Part shown: positions 8,924-17,480 of the stretch, one piece after another | Position numbering within the stretch: the first letter of the stretch is position 1 | Layout: each line of letters begins with the position of its first letter | DNA from: CAZYFH01 sp965249175 | Lineage (GTDB): Bacteria; Acidobacteriota; Vicinamibacteria; Vicinamibacterales; UBA8438 | Reading direction: 5' to 3' | NCBI GenBank assembly: GCA_965249175.1 | Contig: OZ252227.1 | Location: forward strand, 2,294,001 to 2,358,000 | DNA: 64,000 bases | Position numbers and translations under genes: made by a program | Notes under the pieces: model-generated | Databases searched by the model: none | Told to the model about the DNA's origin: nothing | Seen by the model: the letters and a program-made list of their open reading frames with translations, nothing else

Positions 8924-9127
8924 ATGCCAAGATATTCTCCCGGCAAGCGCGTGTCGCAGGACCAGTATGGTCCAGGCACCATCGTCGAATGCAACGAACG
9001 TCATACCCTCATTGATTTTGATGATCACGGCGTGCGTCTGTTCGTCACGACGATGGTTGACCTCACGCCCAGCACGCTCCCCGAACCGTCCAAAGCGAAA
9101 CGAACCAAGGCCCGCCGCAAAGGCTGA
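8924..9127 (+). CDS. Small SH3-like basic protein
   Basis: 67 aa. The motif YGPGTIVECNERHTLIDFDD resembles the N-terminal SH3-like fold of DUF3553 or CarD-type domains (GxGxI...IDFD..G...F). The C-terminus is lysine/arginine-rich (KAKRTKARRKG), consistent with nucleic-acid binding. The ATG is followed by PRYSPGKRVSQDQ; the upstream region has only a weak ribosome site (CTCACGG). No partner gene is evident. Function is unknown; the fold assignment is by motif only. Confidence 0.6.
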   Translation: MPRYSPGKRVSQDQYGPGTIVECNERHTLIDFDDHGVRLFVTTMVDLTPSTLPEPSKAKRTKARRKG

Positions 9128-9175
9128 GTGGCGTGTGATGCCGGCTGCACCCCGTTCGATAGACCCTGACAGCTC

Positions 9176-9391
9176 ATGGCGCTGACCGTCGGCTCCCGCC
9201 TCGGCCATTACGACGTGACCGACCTCATCGGCGAGGGGGGAATGGGGCAGGTCTATCGCGCCACCGACACCCAACTGGGCCGCGACGTCGCGCTGAAGAT
9301 TCTCCCCGACGCCTTCGCCGCTGACCCGGACCGGCTCGCCCGGTTCCAGCGGGAAGCGCAGGTGCTGGCCACATGCGCTGCTGAATCCTGA
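9176..9391 (+). pseudogene. Ser/Thr kinase N-lobe fragment
   Basis: The frame starts exactly at a kinase start codon: MALTVGSRLGHYDVTDLIGE, glycine loop GEGGMGQVYRA, VAIK-type lysine in DVALKILP, then DRLARFQREAQVLA with the alpha-C glutamate. Homology ends immediately after REAQVLA, and a short unrelated tail (TCAAES) leads to a stop. The rest of the kinase (HRD, DFG, C-lobe) is absent. At least eight other N-lobe pieces occur in the window. Confidence 0.85.
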
Positions 9392-9436
9392 AGACACGGA
9401 AACTCAGACTCTCGGGTGTCGACATTCCACCCGAGG

Positions 9437-10872
9437 GAGATATAACCAGAAGTTGTGGATCGGCAGTCTGAAGAAGGCGGCGTATCCTTTCGCGTGAGCA
9501 ACGCGAAAACTCCGGCTGGCAGGCCGGTGAAAGGAGCCGCCACCCATGCTGAAGGTACTCGACAACGATGGAGCAGACAACGAAGTTCCGCCGGAAGAGC
9601 GCGGTGCGCAGACGGTGGACGAGCTGGCCCGGGAGGGAGCCCGGCGGATGTTGATGACGGCCCTGGCGGTGGAGGTCGGGCAGTACATCGAGGCCCACGG
9701 CGAGGAGCGGGACGCGCGGGGACGCCGGCTGGTCGTTCGGAATGGTCGGGCCCAGGCGCGGAAGGTGACGTGCGGGGCAGGTACGCTCGAGGTGCATGCT
9801 CCTCGGGTGAACGACAAAAGGGTCAACGGCGCGGGCCAGCGGGAGCGGTTCACGAGTCGGATCTTGCCCCCCTACATGCGTCGCTCGCCCAAGGTGGCGG
9901 AGGTGCTGCCGATCCTCTATCTGCGCGGTCTGTCGACGGGCGATTTCCGCGAAGCGCTGCCGGTGCTATTGGGGGATGACGCGGCCGGCCTCAGCGCGAC
10001 CAACATCGCGCGCCTCACGGCGGTGTGGGAAGAGGACTACCGGCGGTTCCGCCAGCGGGACCTGGCCGATCGTGACTACGTGTACGTGTGGGTCGACGGC
10101 ATCCATTTCAACATCCGGCTCGAGGACGATCGGCTCTGTACGCTGGTGATCCATCGGCGTACGGCCCGATGGGACCAAGAAGCTCGTGGCCCTGGAGGAC
10201 GGCTACCGCGAGAGCACCGACAGCTGGGCGACGGTGCTGCGGGACCTCCAGCGGCGCGGCATGCGGGCCCCGGTGGGGGCGGTCGGCGACGGCGCCCTGG
10301 GTTTCTGGGCGGCCGTGCGCGACGTGTGGCCGGACACGCGAGAGCTCCGCGACTGGTGTCACAAGATGGGCAACGTGCTCGACAAATTGCCAAAGCGATT
10401 ACAGCCGAAAGCGAAGCGCGCGCTCCGCGAGATCATGTACGCCGAGACGCGGGCACACGCCGAGGAGGCCATGGACGTCTTCATCGCCGAGTACGAGGCC
10501 AAGTACCCGAAGGCGGCGGCGTGCCTGGACGCAGACCGCGACCGCCTCCTCACGCACTTTGCCCTGCCAGCTGAGCATTGGCAGCACGTGCGCACGAGCA
10601 ACGTCATCGAGTCGCCATTCGCCACGGTCCGACTCCGGCAGCGCGTGACCAAAGGCGCGGGCTCGCGCACCAAGGGCCTGTTGATGGCCTACAAGCTGCT
10701 CGAGATGGCACAGCAGCGCTGGCGTCGGCTCAATGGCGCGCATCTGCTGCCACTCGTCCGCGCCGGCGTGACGTTCATTGACGGGGTACAGCAGGAGCGA
10801 AACAACGAGGGAGATCGGAAGGTGGCCGCCTGATCACGCTGATGACCGATCCACAACATTTGACAATATCTC
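9437..10872 (+). mobile_element. ISa copy 3, frameshifted subtype, with 3-nt linker
   Basis: 1436 bp. An 8-bp target duplication, TCCACCCG, lies at 9426-9433 and 10873-10880. On the left it is separated from the IS end by three extra bases, AGG (9434-9436). Confidence 0.9.
9546..10833 (+). pseudogene. ISa transposase copy 3, 1-base frameshift
   Basis: The same inserted C as copies 2 and 6 (GTGATCCATCGG near 10151). The first frame gives 342 aa, and the second half stays open from 10186. The catalytic D184 is kept and the other two residues are lost. Confidence 0.9.
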
Positions 10873-11010
10873 TCCACCCGACGTCTGCGGGCGGAACGGC
10901 CTGCCCGGCATCTGTGCGTTCGTTCGAGAGGACGGGTTCTGTCTGGCTCCGCCCAAGACCTGGCCGAAACGGTTTCGGACACTTCGACAGAGACCTCCAC
11001 CGCTGGCAAG

Positions 11011-11076
11011 CATCGGGCGGCCAGCGAAGCCCTCGCCCGCCGCATGAACGTCCCCGAGACGACGGCTCCGAGCTAG
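11011..11076 (+). pseudogene. Ser/Thr kinase extreme C-terminal fragment
   Basis: A short frame reads SEALARRMNVPETTAPS and then stops. This matches the C-terminal tail of acidobacterial kinase/TPR proteins (..LLRRMN(V/F/L)PE). A similar tail at 36420-36495 reads ADPRFRALLRRMNFPETAA. The match is short. Confidence 0.45.
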
Positions 11077-11084
11077 CCCAGCGG

Positions 11085-11170
11085 CCTCCCCGTCTCTCCT
11101 GTCCGCTCGTTGCACACCGCCTGCCCCTCCGAGGCCGTGATCAGCCCCGGGCGGTGGCATAATCAACCCC
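11085..11170 (+). repeat. Promoter-like repeat, copy 2
   Basis: Second copy of the segment at 8741-8826, with a few substitutions (CCGCCTGCCCCTCCGAGG instead of CAGTCTGCCCATCTGAGG). Confidence 0.55.
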
Positions 11171-11374
11171 AGTTCCTATCCCACAGGAGGGACCCGGCGC
11201 TGATCTGTGTCAGCGTGCGGCCAGACTCGTTCACGCGACGCGGCACACGGGGTCTCATGCGGGCAGGACTCGCGAAGACGGTGTCTCGATCCCAGACGGC
11301 ATTGAAGCCCACCATGACCACGACGCGCCGGCCGGGGCACCGCCTTGAAAACTTTGAGCATGCGGACGTGGTCG

Positions 11375-12803
11375 GAGGGTGAGCTAATCTTAGTTGAAAA
11401 TTGAAACGGCTCCAGACCCTGTGGTGTGATGACGTTGCAAAAGACGGACATCACCCCACGAGAGAGAGGAGCCACGATGAGTGTCCTACGTGCTGTCAGG
11501 AAGCGCAAGAAAGTTCGCAAGCTGGGCTCGGTCAACATCATTCACCGCGAGGCCTACGCGGATCTGGAGCTGGACGCGAAGGTGGAGCTGATCCGCTCGC
11601 TGGTGCCCCTGGGCCTGATGCATGTGCAGGAGTTGCTCGACCAGGAGGTGACGGCGCTGGCGAGCGAGCGCTACGTCCGGAAGGACGCGTCGGTCGGTGG
11701 ACGCCGTCACGGCAGTAACCCTGGGACGGTGGGTCTCGCGGGGCAGCGCGTGCCGATTCGCGTGCCCCGGATTCGTCGCCTCGCAGGGAGCGAGATTCCG
11801 CTGCGGTCGTATGCGGCGTTGCATGACGACCGCGAGGTGGACGACGCGCTGCTGCGACGGGTGCTCTACGGGATCTCGTGCCGCAACTACGCGGCGGCCG
11901 CGGCGGCGATTCCCGGGGCGATCGGGCTGTCGAGTTCGACGGTGTCCCGGGGGTTCATCCAGGCCAGCGCGGCGCAGCTACGGGCGTTCCAGGAGCGGGA
12001 CCTATCCGATGAGGACGTGGTGGCCGTGTTCCTGGACGGCAAGACGTTCGCTGACGCGACGATGGTCATCGCGCTAGGCATCACGCTGTCTGGGGAGAAA
12101 CGCTTCCTGGGCTTCGTCGAAACGGACACGGAGAACGCGACGGTGCTCACACCGTTCCTGCGGTCGTTGGTCGAGCGGGGCCTCGACCTCTCCCAGGGTG
12201 TGCTGGTCATCCTCGATGGCGGCAAGGGGCTCCGCACGGCCGTCCGGAAGGCCTTCCGGGGCCGGGCCCTGGTCCAACGGTGCCAGTGGCACAAGCGCGA
12301 GAACGTGGTGAGCTACCTGGCCAAGCACGAGCAGGCGGTGTGGCGTCAGCGTCTCCAGCGAGCGTACAACCGGCCGGACTACGACGAGGCCCTCGGTGCG
12401 CTCGAGACGCTCCACGGCGAGTTGGACGAGCGGAACCAGTCGGCGGCTGACAGCTTGGCGGAAGGCCTGGACGAAACCCTGACGTGACATCGATTGGGCG
12501 TGTACGGAGTGCTGGGCCGGTCGCTGAAGACGACGAACTGTCTGGAGTCGGTCAATGCGCTGGTCGAGGAACGCTGCGCGAAGGTAGATCACTGGCAGAG
12601 CTCGAGCCAACGCCACCGCTGGCTGGCGACCGCCCTCCTGGACATCGAACCGCGCTTACGAAGGGTGAGGGGCTACCGCCACCTTCCCACGCTTCGGGCC
12701 GCATTGAAGCGAGAACTGAAGATCGACACGACGACGTCGAAGAAGCAGGCCGCGTAAGCCATCGGGAGCCGTGGAGAGTTTCAACTAAGAATGGGCTTGA
12801 CTC
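11375..12803 (+). mobile_element. ISc copy A, IS256-family
   Basis: 1429 bp. The inner inverted repeat CTTAGTTGAAA is perfect, and the outer arms (GAGGGTGAGC and GAGTCAAGCC) are imperfect. A perfect 8-bp duplication, CGTGGTCG, lies at 11367-11374 and 12804-12811. The second copy is at 53064-54492. Confidence 0.93.
11477..12757 (+). pseudogene. ISc transposase copy A, single nonsense mutation
   Basis: ATG 11477 follows AGAGAGGAGCCACG. The frame matches copy B until codon TGA at 12485-12487, where copy B has TTA (ACGTTACATCG versus ACGTGACATCG). The frame then continues unchanged (HRLGVYGVLGRSLKTTNC). The stop lies upstream of the catalytic glutamate (NCLESVNALVEERC), so this copy is dead. D residues are visible in VFLDGKTFADA and VILDGGKGLRTAV. 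Confidence 0.92.
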
Positions 12804-12921
12804 CGTGGTCGCACACGCCCTGCAAGCACGGCGCAACCGGCGTCCGATCTGACCAACCCGTTCACGAGGGAACGCGCCGCGCGTGGCGGAAATCCTGGCG
12901 GGGACCGGGCGGGGCCGGGTG

Positions 12922-13120
12922 ATGCAGCTTGATGAACGTGTCGTCGGCGATGTGACCGTGCTGGCACCGTCCGGCCGGATGACGCGGGACGAGAACTTTT
13001 GCGCGGTGAACCGTCGAGTCGAGGCGCTGGTCGACGCGGGTCAGCGCAAGCTGGTGCTGGACTTGGGGGCGGTGTATATGGACAGCTCGGGCGTGACGTG
13101 TGCCCCCCCCTTGCCCCAGA
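12922..13120 (+). pseudogene. STAS-domain anti-sigma factor antagonist fragment
   Basis: From ATG 12922 the frame reads VVGDVTVLAPSGRMTRDEN, KLVLDLGAVYMDSSGV. This is the STAS fold with the conserved DSSG serine that is phosphorylated in SpoIIAA-type proteins. Right after DSSGVT comes a run of eight C residues, and homology stops: the last third of the domain is absent. The sequence continues into unrelated codons toward a kinase leader fragment at 13256. Confidence 0.75.
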
Positions 13121-13255
13121 GCGCCGTGAAGCCCACGAAGCACGCGAACGACGGGTTTCTAGAGGGTGGGGGGACCACGGCGGGACGAACGCCGCTAGGA
13201 CGGTGGTCGCGGCGTAGAATGAGTCGCGGCGTCCGACCACCCGATAGACAAGCTG

Positions 13256-13318
13256 ATGGCCCTCGAAGTCGGCTCCCGGCTCGGCCACTACGACGTGACC
13301 GCCAGGCGCCCAACATAG
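13256..13318 (+). pseudogene. Ser/Thr kinase leader fragment (20 codons)
   Basis: ATG followed by ALEVGSRLGHYDVTA, the same opening as the 9176 and 14142 fragments, then ARRPT and a stop. Only the segment before the glycine loop remains. Confidence 0.7.
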
Positions 13319-13329
13319 GAGGTGCAACG

Positions 13330-13731
13330 ATGCGGACGATGGTAGTCGCCACAGCGGGGACGCTCGTGTTGGCAGGTAGCGTGATTCTCGGGCAGCAGAC
13401 TCGACGACAGCCTAGTGCCGAGCCGATCTTTGTCCCTGGGCCTGCAGAGGTCGTTGGGAGCGTGAGCATTACCAACGAACCGACCGTGCAGGCTCAGCAG
13501 GCGGGGATGTGGGAGGTGACGCTGGCGGATCAGGTTGCGCTCGTGATCCCGACTCCCGAGTTCATCGTCGTTGGCCAGACCTATCGCTTCACATGGTCGG
13601 GGAGCGACGCGGCTCGCACCTATCAGGTGCTCGCGCTCGCGGAGAACGGCTGGGTGGCGGCTGCCCCGGTCGTCGGAGGAGACCGCATGTGGCTCAACAC
13701 GTCGCTCGCCACGAGCATCGAGCCGCTATAG
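13330..13731 (+). CDS. Secreted hypothetical protein
   Basis: 133 aa. ATG 13330 follows TAGGAGGTGCAACG, a strong ribosome site. The N-terminus is a signal peptide (MRTMVVATAGTLVLAGSVIL, cleavage near LGQQT). The mature part has an Ig-like composition (GMWEVTLADQVALVIPTPEF, YRFTWSGSDAARTYQVLALA). The upstream stop of the kinase leader lies 12 bases before. No family recognised; it looks intact. Confidence 0.7.
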   Translation: MRTMVVATAGTLVLAGSVILGQQTRRQPSAEPIFVPGPAEVVGSVSITNEPTVQAQQAGMWEVTLADQVALVIPTPEFIVVGQTYRFTWSGSDAARTYQVLALAENGWVAAAPVVGGDRMWLNTSLATSIEPL

Positions 13732-13749
13732 ATTCTGTCAACGGCCCAT

Positions 13750-14133
13750 ATGTCATCGAAGAACACCCAGGCAGCGAGGGACGGCCGGGACCCGATTGTT
13801 GTCGAGGCACAGCGCTACCTCGATCAGCGGGACAAGACCTATCGGGAGCAAGCGCTCAAGATCTATCCCTGGATCTGTGCGAAGTGCGGTCGCGAATTCA
13901 GCGGCAAAAAGCTTCGCGAGCTTACCGTCCATCACAGGGACCACAACCACGACAACAATCCACCCGATGGGAGCAACTGGGAGTTGCTGTGTCTCTACTG
14001 TCACGAAAACGAGCACGCGCGGAATCAGGTAGCTGACGCGTATGATGCGGCGACCTCGGGCGAGGAGCGAGAGCCCACGTCGACCTACAAGCCGTTCGCT
14101 GATCTTGCGGATGTGTTGAGGCGCAACGAATAG
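13750..14133 (+). CDS. yajD: HNH nuclease family protein, YajD-like
   Basis: 127 aa, an HNH fold nuclease-like protein. Zinc pairs CAKCGREFSG and CLYCHENEH enclose the HNH core LTVHHRDHNHDNNPPDGSNW with ELL. These match the YajD family of HNH proteins, whose substrate is not established. It starts 18 bases after the secreted protein ends, in a possible two-gene unit. Intact. Confidence 0.85.
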   Translation: MSSKNTQAARDGRDPIVVEAQRYLDQRDKTYREQALKIYPWICAKCGREFSGKKLRELTVHHRDHNHDNNPPDGSNWELLCLYCHENEHARNQVADAYDAATSGEEREPTSTYKPFADLADVLRRNE

Positions 14134-14270
14134 CTGCAGCTATGGCCCTGACCGTCGGCTCCCGCCTCGGCCATTACGACGTCACTGCCCTCATCGGCGA
14201 GGGCGGGATGGGCCAGGTCTATCGCGCCACCGACACGCAACTGGGCCGCGACGTCGCGCTGAAGATCCTT

Positions 14271-15780
14271 CTATGAAGCGGCTTGTCAAGTCACCTCGTT
14301 GTTCGTCGAAGCTCTCACGCTCTCCGATACACCCTCCAGTGAGCGCGCCGTCCCCGCACCCAGCTGGGGGGCGCGCGCGAACGGGTCGGCAGCTCGGTGT
14401 GCTGTCCACGGGCCCGGATTTCGGTCGCTAGGGTAACAACCTGCTTAGACGCGCCGGGCTGAAGCCGCGAGGTGCGTCATCCTTCTATTCGCGCTCGACA
14501 AGGGCGATCTCTGATCGCCGGCGCAAGAGACGATCCGAATGGGGGGCGGCACCATCTCCCTGCCGGCCTCGCGTGCGACCAAGGATCTTCACGTGCTCAC
14601 CCACCAACCCTGCAACCCCGGACCTCACTCAGTGGCCCGACCGCACCACCAAGGACTTACCCGCTCATCCCGTGCGGCACTGGGACCCCGACGCGGCGCC
14701 CGTCATAGACCGTCTGGTCCCGCCACATCGCAAACAGGATCCCCGCCAACCGGCGCGCGACGGCCACGGTGGCGATGCGCCGGCCGCGGCGCGTGGCCAG
14801 TTGCTCGGCCCAGGCGCGCAGGCCCGCGGCCTCCGCCCGGCGAGACCGGAGCGCGGCCCACGCGGCTTGCACCAGCAACCAGCGCATGCGCGGATTGCCC
14901 GCCTTCGTAATGTGGCCCCGACGGTGGCGGTCCGCAGAGCTGTCCTCGCTGGGCACCAAGCCGAGAAAGCTCTCGACCTGGTGGGCCCCGCCAAAGCGCC
15001 CCGCCTCATCCAGCGTCGCGACGAATGCCGTCGCGATGAGGGGGCCTACCCCGGGGGCGGTAGTCAACCGCTGTACCACCGGGTTGGCCGCCGCCGTCTC
15101 GATGACCTGGGCATCGGCCACGGCGAGCTGCGCGGTCAACTGTTCCCACAGGGCGAGCAGCGGCTGGAGCGCCGCCTGTAACTCGTCGGGGAGCTCCAGC
15201 TCCGTCACATACGTACCGAATCGGTCGGCATCCCCGGCCCGGACGCGCAGTCCCTCCCGCCGCACCAGCGCCCGCACCAAGGCGATGGTGCGCCCGCGGG
15301 TCCGCCCGAGCAGGTCGCGCACCCGGAGCTGGCGCCGCACCCGATGCTGGGCGGCCGACACGCGATGCGCCGGGCGATAGGAACCGAGTCGGGCCGCCTC
15401 GGCCAGCATCCGCGCATCGCGCCGATCCGTCTTCACACGCCGGCGCCGTTCGGGATACATCGGGGCGTAGTTCGGATCCGCCACGATGACCTCGTGGCCG
15501 CACTGCTCGATCGTCTGCGCCACCCATTCGCTTTCCGTCGTCGCCTCGAGGAGCACCCGGGCACACGGTCGGCTCCCGAACATCTTCGTGAACTGCTGCC
15601 GCGTACTCTGAATCCGTCGTTCGATGATCTCGCCCTCGGACGTGAGGATGCAGATTTGACTTTCTCTCTTATGGACGTCGATGCCAATATGCTCCATGGC
15701 TGGTCTCCCTCTGTGCGCCTTGAGCGCGTTTGAAAAATGTGGAGCGCAAGCTACCACGTGGGGACGACCAGCCGCTTCAT
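14271..15780 (-). mobile_element. IS110-family insertion sequence
   Basis: About 1510 bp with subterminal inverted repeats ATGAAGCGGCT(T/G)GTC at 14273-14287 and, reversed, 15766-15780. This fits the IS1111 subgroup of IS110, which has short subterminal repeats. Any duplication is at most two bases. Insertion is between ATC and CTCCCC of a kinase fragment. Bases 14290-14656 hold no gene and are probably the long non-coding end characteristic of this family. Confidence 0.8.
14657..15697 (-). CDS. IS110-family DEDD transposase
   Basis: 346 aa. ATG 15697 follows GAGGGAGACCAGCC; the longer frame to 15757 lacks a better start. The N-terminal RuvC-like DEDD domain shows IGIDVHKRESQI, LLEATTESEWVA and KTDRRDARMLAEAARLG. 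The C-terminal transposase_20 domain shows TTAPGVGPLIATAFVAT, LGLVPSEDSS and RGHITKAGNPRMRWLLVQAA with its serine region. Intact. Members of this family use a bridge RNA from the non-coding end. Confidence 0.93.
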   Translation of the reverse strand: MEHIGIDVHKRESQICILTSEGEIIERRIQSTRQQFTKMFGSRPCARVLLEATTESEWVAQTIEQCGHEVIVADPNYAPMYPERRRRVKTDRRDARMLAEAARLGSYRPAHRVSAAQHRVRRQLRVRDLLGRTRGRTIALVRALVRREGLRVRAGDADRFGTYVTELELPDELQAALQPLLALWEQLTAQLAVADAQVIETAAANPVVQRLTTAPGVGPLIATAFVATLDEAGRFGGAHQVESFLGLVPSEDSSADRHRRGHITKAGNPRMRWLLVQAAWAALRSRRAEAAGLRAWAEQLATRRGRRIATVAVARRLAGILFAMWRDQTVYDGRRVGVPVPHGMSG

Positions 15781-15895
15781 CCTATCTCCCCGACGCCTTC
15801 GCGGCTGATCCGGGATCGGCTCGTCCGGTTCGGGCGGGAAGCGCAGGTTCGGGAGTCTGTGTCCTGACAAGAACCCGACCCGTCCCGAGTGCGAA

Positions 15896-16084
15896 ATGAA
15901 CCTCGTCATCATCGCATTGGTGCTCGTCCAAGCGACATTGTCGCCTCGCGAGGCGTACGCGCCCTACAACCAGTTCACCGAGTTCGATCGTCATTTCTCG
16001 AAGTACAGCAAGCGGTACTTCGGTCCGGCATTCGACTGGCGCTACTTCAAGGCCCAAGCCATCGCCGAATCTCGGTTGCAGGTA
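15896..16084 (+). pseudogene. Lytic transglycosylase (SLT) N-terminal fragment
   Basis: ATG 15896 begins a signal peptide (MNLVIIALVLVQATLS), then YAPYNQFTEFDRHFSKYSKR and AFDWRYFKAQAIAESRLQ. The last segment is the SLT catalytic motif with Glu in AIAES. The frame departs from the family right after ESRLQ, with none of the GLMQ.MP motif. It stays open and fuses in frame to the next kinase fragment. Confidence 0.7.
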
Positions 16085-16189
16085 GCACTAAGCGAAACTG
16101 TTCACCCTAGCCCCAGCGACCCGGCAAGACGACGATCCCGCCCGCTGACGGACTACAATCCCCGTACTTCCCCAGAACCCAGGAGGATC

Positions 16190-16390
16190 GTGCCACTGAC
16201 GCCCGGCGTACGGCTCGGAGCGTACGAAGTCACCGCCAAAATCGGCAGCGGCGGGATGGGGGAGGTGTACCAGGCGCTGGACACCAACCTGGATCGGGAT
16301 GTCGCGCTGAAAGTCCTGCCTGATGCCTTCACGTCGGATCCCGATCGCCTAGCCCGTTTCGAGCGGGAAGCCAAGGTCCTCGCCCGCTGA
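16190..16390 (+). pseudogene. Ser/Thr kinase N-lobe fragment
   Basis: GTG 16190 follows CCAGGAGGATC. It reads LTPGVRLGAYEVTAKIGSGG, MGEVYQALD, DVALKVLPDAF and DRLARFEREAKVLAR, then stops. Truncation is again just after the alpha-C region (REAKVLA). It is immediately followed by the RodZ-like gene, whose start lies 3 bases after the stop. Confidence 0.85.
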
Positions 16391-16395
16391 CCATC

Positions 16396-17295
16396 ATGTC
16401 CACAGCGCCGGATCCCGATACCGAGACGCCCACCGACGTGGGGCCCCGCCTCCGTGCCGCGCGGGAGGCAAAGCAGCTCTCACTGGGCCAGATCGCGGAC
16501 GCCACCAAGATCTTGATTGGTACGCTCGAAGCTGTTGAAACGCATGACGTTGCCCAGCTGCCTGGGGGCATCTTCACGCGCGGGGTCGTCCGCGCCTACG
16601 CGGCCGAGGTCGGGCTCGACCCCGAACACACGCTGCGCGACTTCATGGCACAGGTGCCGTCCGAGTCCACCGCGGCCGCGACCTACGGGGACTGGCAGGA
16701 GGACGACGGCGGCCTGTTGGTGAGCCTGCCTCGGATCGATGAACCGTCGGGCGCGTTGGCTATTCTTAAACGGTGGCCCACGCTGTGGCTGGTCAGTGTG
16801 GCGGTAGTCGCCGTGTTGTTCTCTCTTTGGACGTTGTACCCACGGCCGTCCGCGGGGGAAGCACCACTGGCTCTGGTCAGCGACGCGGACCCCGCTCTAT
16901 CGTCCCGTCCGACCACCCCGTTGGGAGGCGACCCACTCCTCCCGAGCGAACCGGTTCCGCGGCTGACGGATCCCGGGACACCCGCAGCCCCGGCGTCGGT
17001 CGTGGCGTCAGCCGTGACCGCCCCGGGACCGCTCGCCACCCTCACCATCGTGTTGCGCGCGAGCCGCGAGTGCTGGGTGTCGCTGCGCGTCGATGGGCAG
17101 TTGGTCGTGCGTCATGTCATGCAGCCCGACGATAGCGAAACCCATCGGGCGGACGAGGAGATTGTGTTGAGCGTGGGTGACGCCGGGGCACTTGCGTTCT
17201 CGATCAACCAGCAGAACGGCCGACCACTCGGAGCGTCGGGCGAGGTGAAGACCGTGAGGATCACCCCCGACAACTACCGTGACTACGTGCGATGA
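16396..17295 (+). CDS. RodZ-like helix-turn-helix membrane protein
   Basis: 299 aa. N-terminal HTH_25 domain (residues ~15-85): GPRLRAAREAKQLSLGQIAD, TLEAVETHDVAQLPGGIFTR, AYAAEVGLDPEHTLRDFM. One membrane helix near residues 125-145 (LWLVSVAVVAVLFSLWTLY), a Pro-rich linker, and a C-terminal DUF4115-type domain (RECWVSLRVDGQLVVRHVMQ, LSVGDAGALAFSINQQNG). RodZ proteins link the MreB cytoskeleton to cell-wall synthesis; acidobacterial paralogues may serve other roles. Intact. A shorter paralogue is at 25132. Confidence 0.88.
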   Translation: MSTAPDPDTETPTDVGPRLRAAREAKQLSLGQIADATKILIGTLEAVETHDVAQLPGGIFTRGVVRAYAAEVGLDPEHTLRDFMAQVPSESTAAATYGDWQEDDGGLLVSLPRIDEPSGALAILKRWPTLWLVSVAVVAVLFSLWTLYPRPSAGEAPLALVSDADPALSSRPTTPLGGDPLLPSEPVPRLTDPGTPAAPASVVASAVTAPGPLATLTIVLRASRECWVSLRVDGQLVVRHVMQPDDSETHRADEEIVLSVGDAGALAFSINQQNGRPLGASGEVKTVRITPDNYRDYVR

Positions 17296-17309
17296 GCGAG
17301 CGTTCCAAA

Positions 17310-17381
17310 GCCCGTGACACCCGCCTGGACCGCACCATCGCCATCAAGGTGCTGCCCACCCTTCGGAGCGCGAATGGCTAA
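17310..17381 (+). pseudogene. Ser/Thr kinase beta3 fragment
   Basis: The frame reads ARDTRLDRTIAIKVLPTLRS and then stops, the AIK lysine segment of acidobacterial kinases with nothing before or after. It lies 15 bases past the RodZ-like gene. Confidence 0.65.
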
Positions 17382-17480
17382 CGCCTCGGCCACAAGACAA
17401 CGCGTTGGTCCACGGCGGGCGCACCTGCAACCCACCAGTTGGGAAACCGCTCGACTTACCGGCGTCCTGGCTGGGTCTAG

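Larger units (their letters stand above)
11177..12852 (+). pseudogene. Unrecognised open frame interrupted by ISc copy A
   Basis: Removing ISc and one CGTGGTCG repeat joins ..LENFEHADVV with AHALQARRNRRPI and a stop. The joined frame is open back to about 11110, but the upstream part looks out of frame (the minus strand of 11200-11370 also gives a plausible protein). I recognise no family. Confidence 0.3.
14142..15867 (+). pseudogene. Ser/Thr kinase N-lobe fragment, interrupted by an IS110 element
   Basis: 14142-14270 reads MALTVGSRLGHYDVTALIGE, GEGGMGQVYRATD and DVALKIL. The IS110 element follows. From 15785 the sequence resumes with CTCCCCGACGCCTTCGCGGC (LPDAFAADP). After one inserted base it reads DRLVRFGREAQV, then unrelated codons to a stop. 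The fragment therefore ended just after REAQV before the IS arrived. It shares its opening with the 9176 fragment. Confidence 0.82.

Noticed and set aside
10140..10190. Programmed frameshift in ISa
   Set aside because: The extra C gives no slippery heptamer, and four other copies have an uninterrupted frame, so mutation is the simpler reading.
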